NCBI RefSeq assembly: GCF_900454835.1
Contig: NZ_UGTM01000001.1
Span: 1,054,501 to 1,118,500, forward strand
DNA from: Prevotella denticola
GTDB lineage: Bacteria; Bacteroidota; Bacteroidia; Bacteroidales; Bacteroidaceae
Direction: 5' to 3'
Length of the DNA stretch: 64,000 nt
Shown: positions 63,604 to 64,000 of the stretch, piece after piece
Layout: the number at the start of each line of letters is the position of its first letter
Position numbering within the stretch: position 1 is the first letter of the stretch
Translations under genes and position numbers: made by a program
The notes under the pieces: model-generated
Told to the model about the DNA's origin: nothing
The model's input: only the letters and a program-made list of their open reading frames with translations
The model's database searches: none

Positions 63604-64000
63604 ATGAACCATCTAAGTCTTTTGCACATACTCCGCAGCCAACGGAAGGATATTCTCCTGGCCGCCACCATCACGGTGATGCTGACGGCGTGTGGCGTGG
63701 ACCGAAATATAAAGAAAGGTGAGAAGTACCTTGCCTTGGGCGAATATTACGATGCTGCGACACAGTTCAAAACAGCTTACCAGCGCACACCGCCCAAGGA
63801 CAGACACCAGCGTGGCGAACTGTCATTGAAGCTGGCAGACTGCTACAGTCGCATCTCATCTTTCCAAAGGGCCATTGCTGCTTACCGGAATGCCATCCGG
63901 TATAAAGAAGATAACGGCGAAACACACAGGAAACTGGCTGAGAATCTGATGAAGAACGGCAGCTACACAGAGGCTGTAAAGGAATACCGCATCGCCCTCG
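63604..64000 (+). CDS. TPR lipoprotein, N-terminal fragment (PorE/OmpA-like?)
   Basis: The frame runs off the right edge after 132 codons. After 14 polar/basic residues comes a hydrophobic signal and lipobox TVMLTACG, so it is a lipoprotein. TPR-like helices follow: KGEKYLALGEYYDAATQFK, KLADCYSRISSFQRAIAAY and KLAENLMKNGSYTEAVKEY. This opening resembles the TPR-PD40-OmpA proteins (PorE of the type IX secretion system) of Bacteroidetes, but the diagnostic C-terminus is outside the window. It starts 88 bp after mutS2. Confidence 0.65.
   Translation, partial: MNHLSLLHILRSQRKDILLAATITVMLTACGVDRNIKKGEKYLALGEYYDAATQFKTAYQRTPPKDRHQRGELSLKLADCYSRISSFQRAIAAYRNAIRYKEDNGETHRKLAENLMKNGSYTEAVKEYRIAL

Noticed and set aside
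1..64000. Mobile elements, prophage, toxin-antitoxin or defence islands
   Set aside because: No transposase, integrase, restriction, toxin or phage genes could be recognised; gene content and base composition are even across the window.

Overview
The window looks like a chromosome segment of a Prevotella-like member of the Bacteroidales. Three things point there. First, the gene families: Bat aerotolerance proteins, DUF5686, a DUF2027-Smr protein, NspC, the MsrB-MsrA fusion, S41 and M3 peptidases, TonB proteins and an inositol-lipid cluster. Second, Bacteroidetes-type promoters (TTTG, about 19-21 nt, TAnnTTTG) lie upstream of many genes. Third, classical Shine-Dalgarno sequences are mostly absent. 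Base composition is even and balanced, and I see no rRNA, tRNA, transposase, integrase, prophage or CRISPR array. This is mainly core chromosome. All functional calls rest on reading the sequence and remembered family motifs; no database search was run.

Layout. 1-4.9 kb (+): tail of batC, a fused batD-batE gene, a PAP2 phosphatase and queA. 5.1-8.8 kb (+): DUF2027-Smr protein, glutamine-dependent NAD synthetase and a small exported protein. 9.2-14.3 kb (-): M3 peptidase, then dCMP deaminase, S41 protease and 5-formyl-THF cyclo-ligase. 14.6 kb (+): a YhcH protein. 15.3-17.8 kb (-): a TonB-dependent receptor. 18.1-25.7 kb (-): serine acetyltransferase, RlmL-like methyltransferase, a DPP-IV-type peptidase, purD and two membrane proteins. 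25.9-28.2 kb (+): a GH25 lysozyme and a secreted single-domain penicillin-binding transpeptidase. 28.5-28.8 kb (-): a probable unannotated small RNA. 29.1-30.7 kb (-): a ThiE-like protein and prs. 30.8-32.7 kb (+): nspC and a J-domain protein. 33.5-42.9 kb (-): a cyclophilin, a probable inositol-lipid operon (nucleotidyltransferase/ATP-grasp fusion, CDP-alcohol phosphatidyltransferase, HAD hydrolase, inositol-phosphate synthase), a DUF5686 protein and CrcB. 43.2-54.1 kb, mostly +: DMT transporter, orphan response regulator (-), PafA-like phosphatase, two deoxynucleoside kinases, thioredoxin reductase, MsrBA, TrmB (-), a Cof-type HAD and a CDF transporter. 54.4-60 kb (-): a GH18/deacetylase/GT2 fusion and a macroglobulin-plug protein. 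60.8-64 kb (+): mutS2 and the start of a TPR lipoprotein.

The strongest unexplained signals are these. (1) Short intergenic tandem arrays with a 22-23 bp period; five consist of TTCCC...GGGAA palindromes, and others have the same period but unrelated sequence. (2) A promoter-driven, multi-hairpin RNA on the minus strand at 28.53-28.79 kb. (3) The inositol-lipid cluster, with a nucleotidyltransferase/ATP-grasp fusion that carries an in-gene heptanucleotide repeat and a CDP-alcohol transferase lacking its last motif aspartate. (4) Several genes whose -7 box sits only 4-5 nt from the start codon, which implies leaderless mRNAs.
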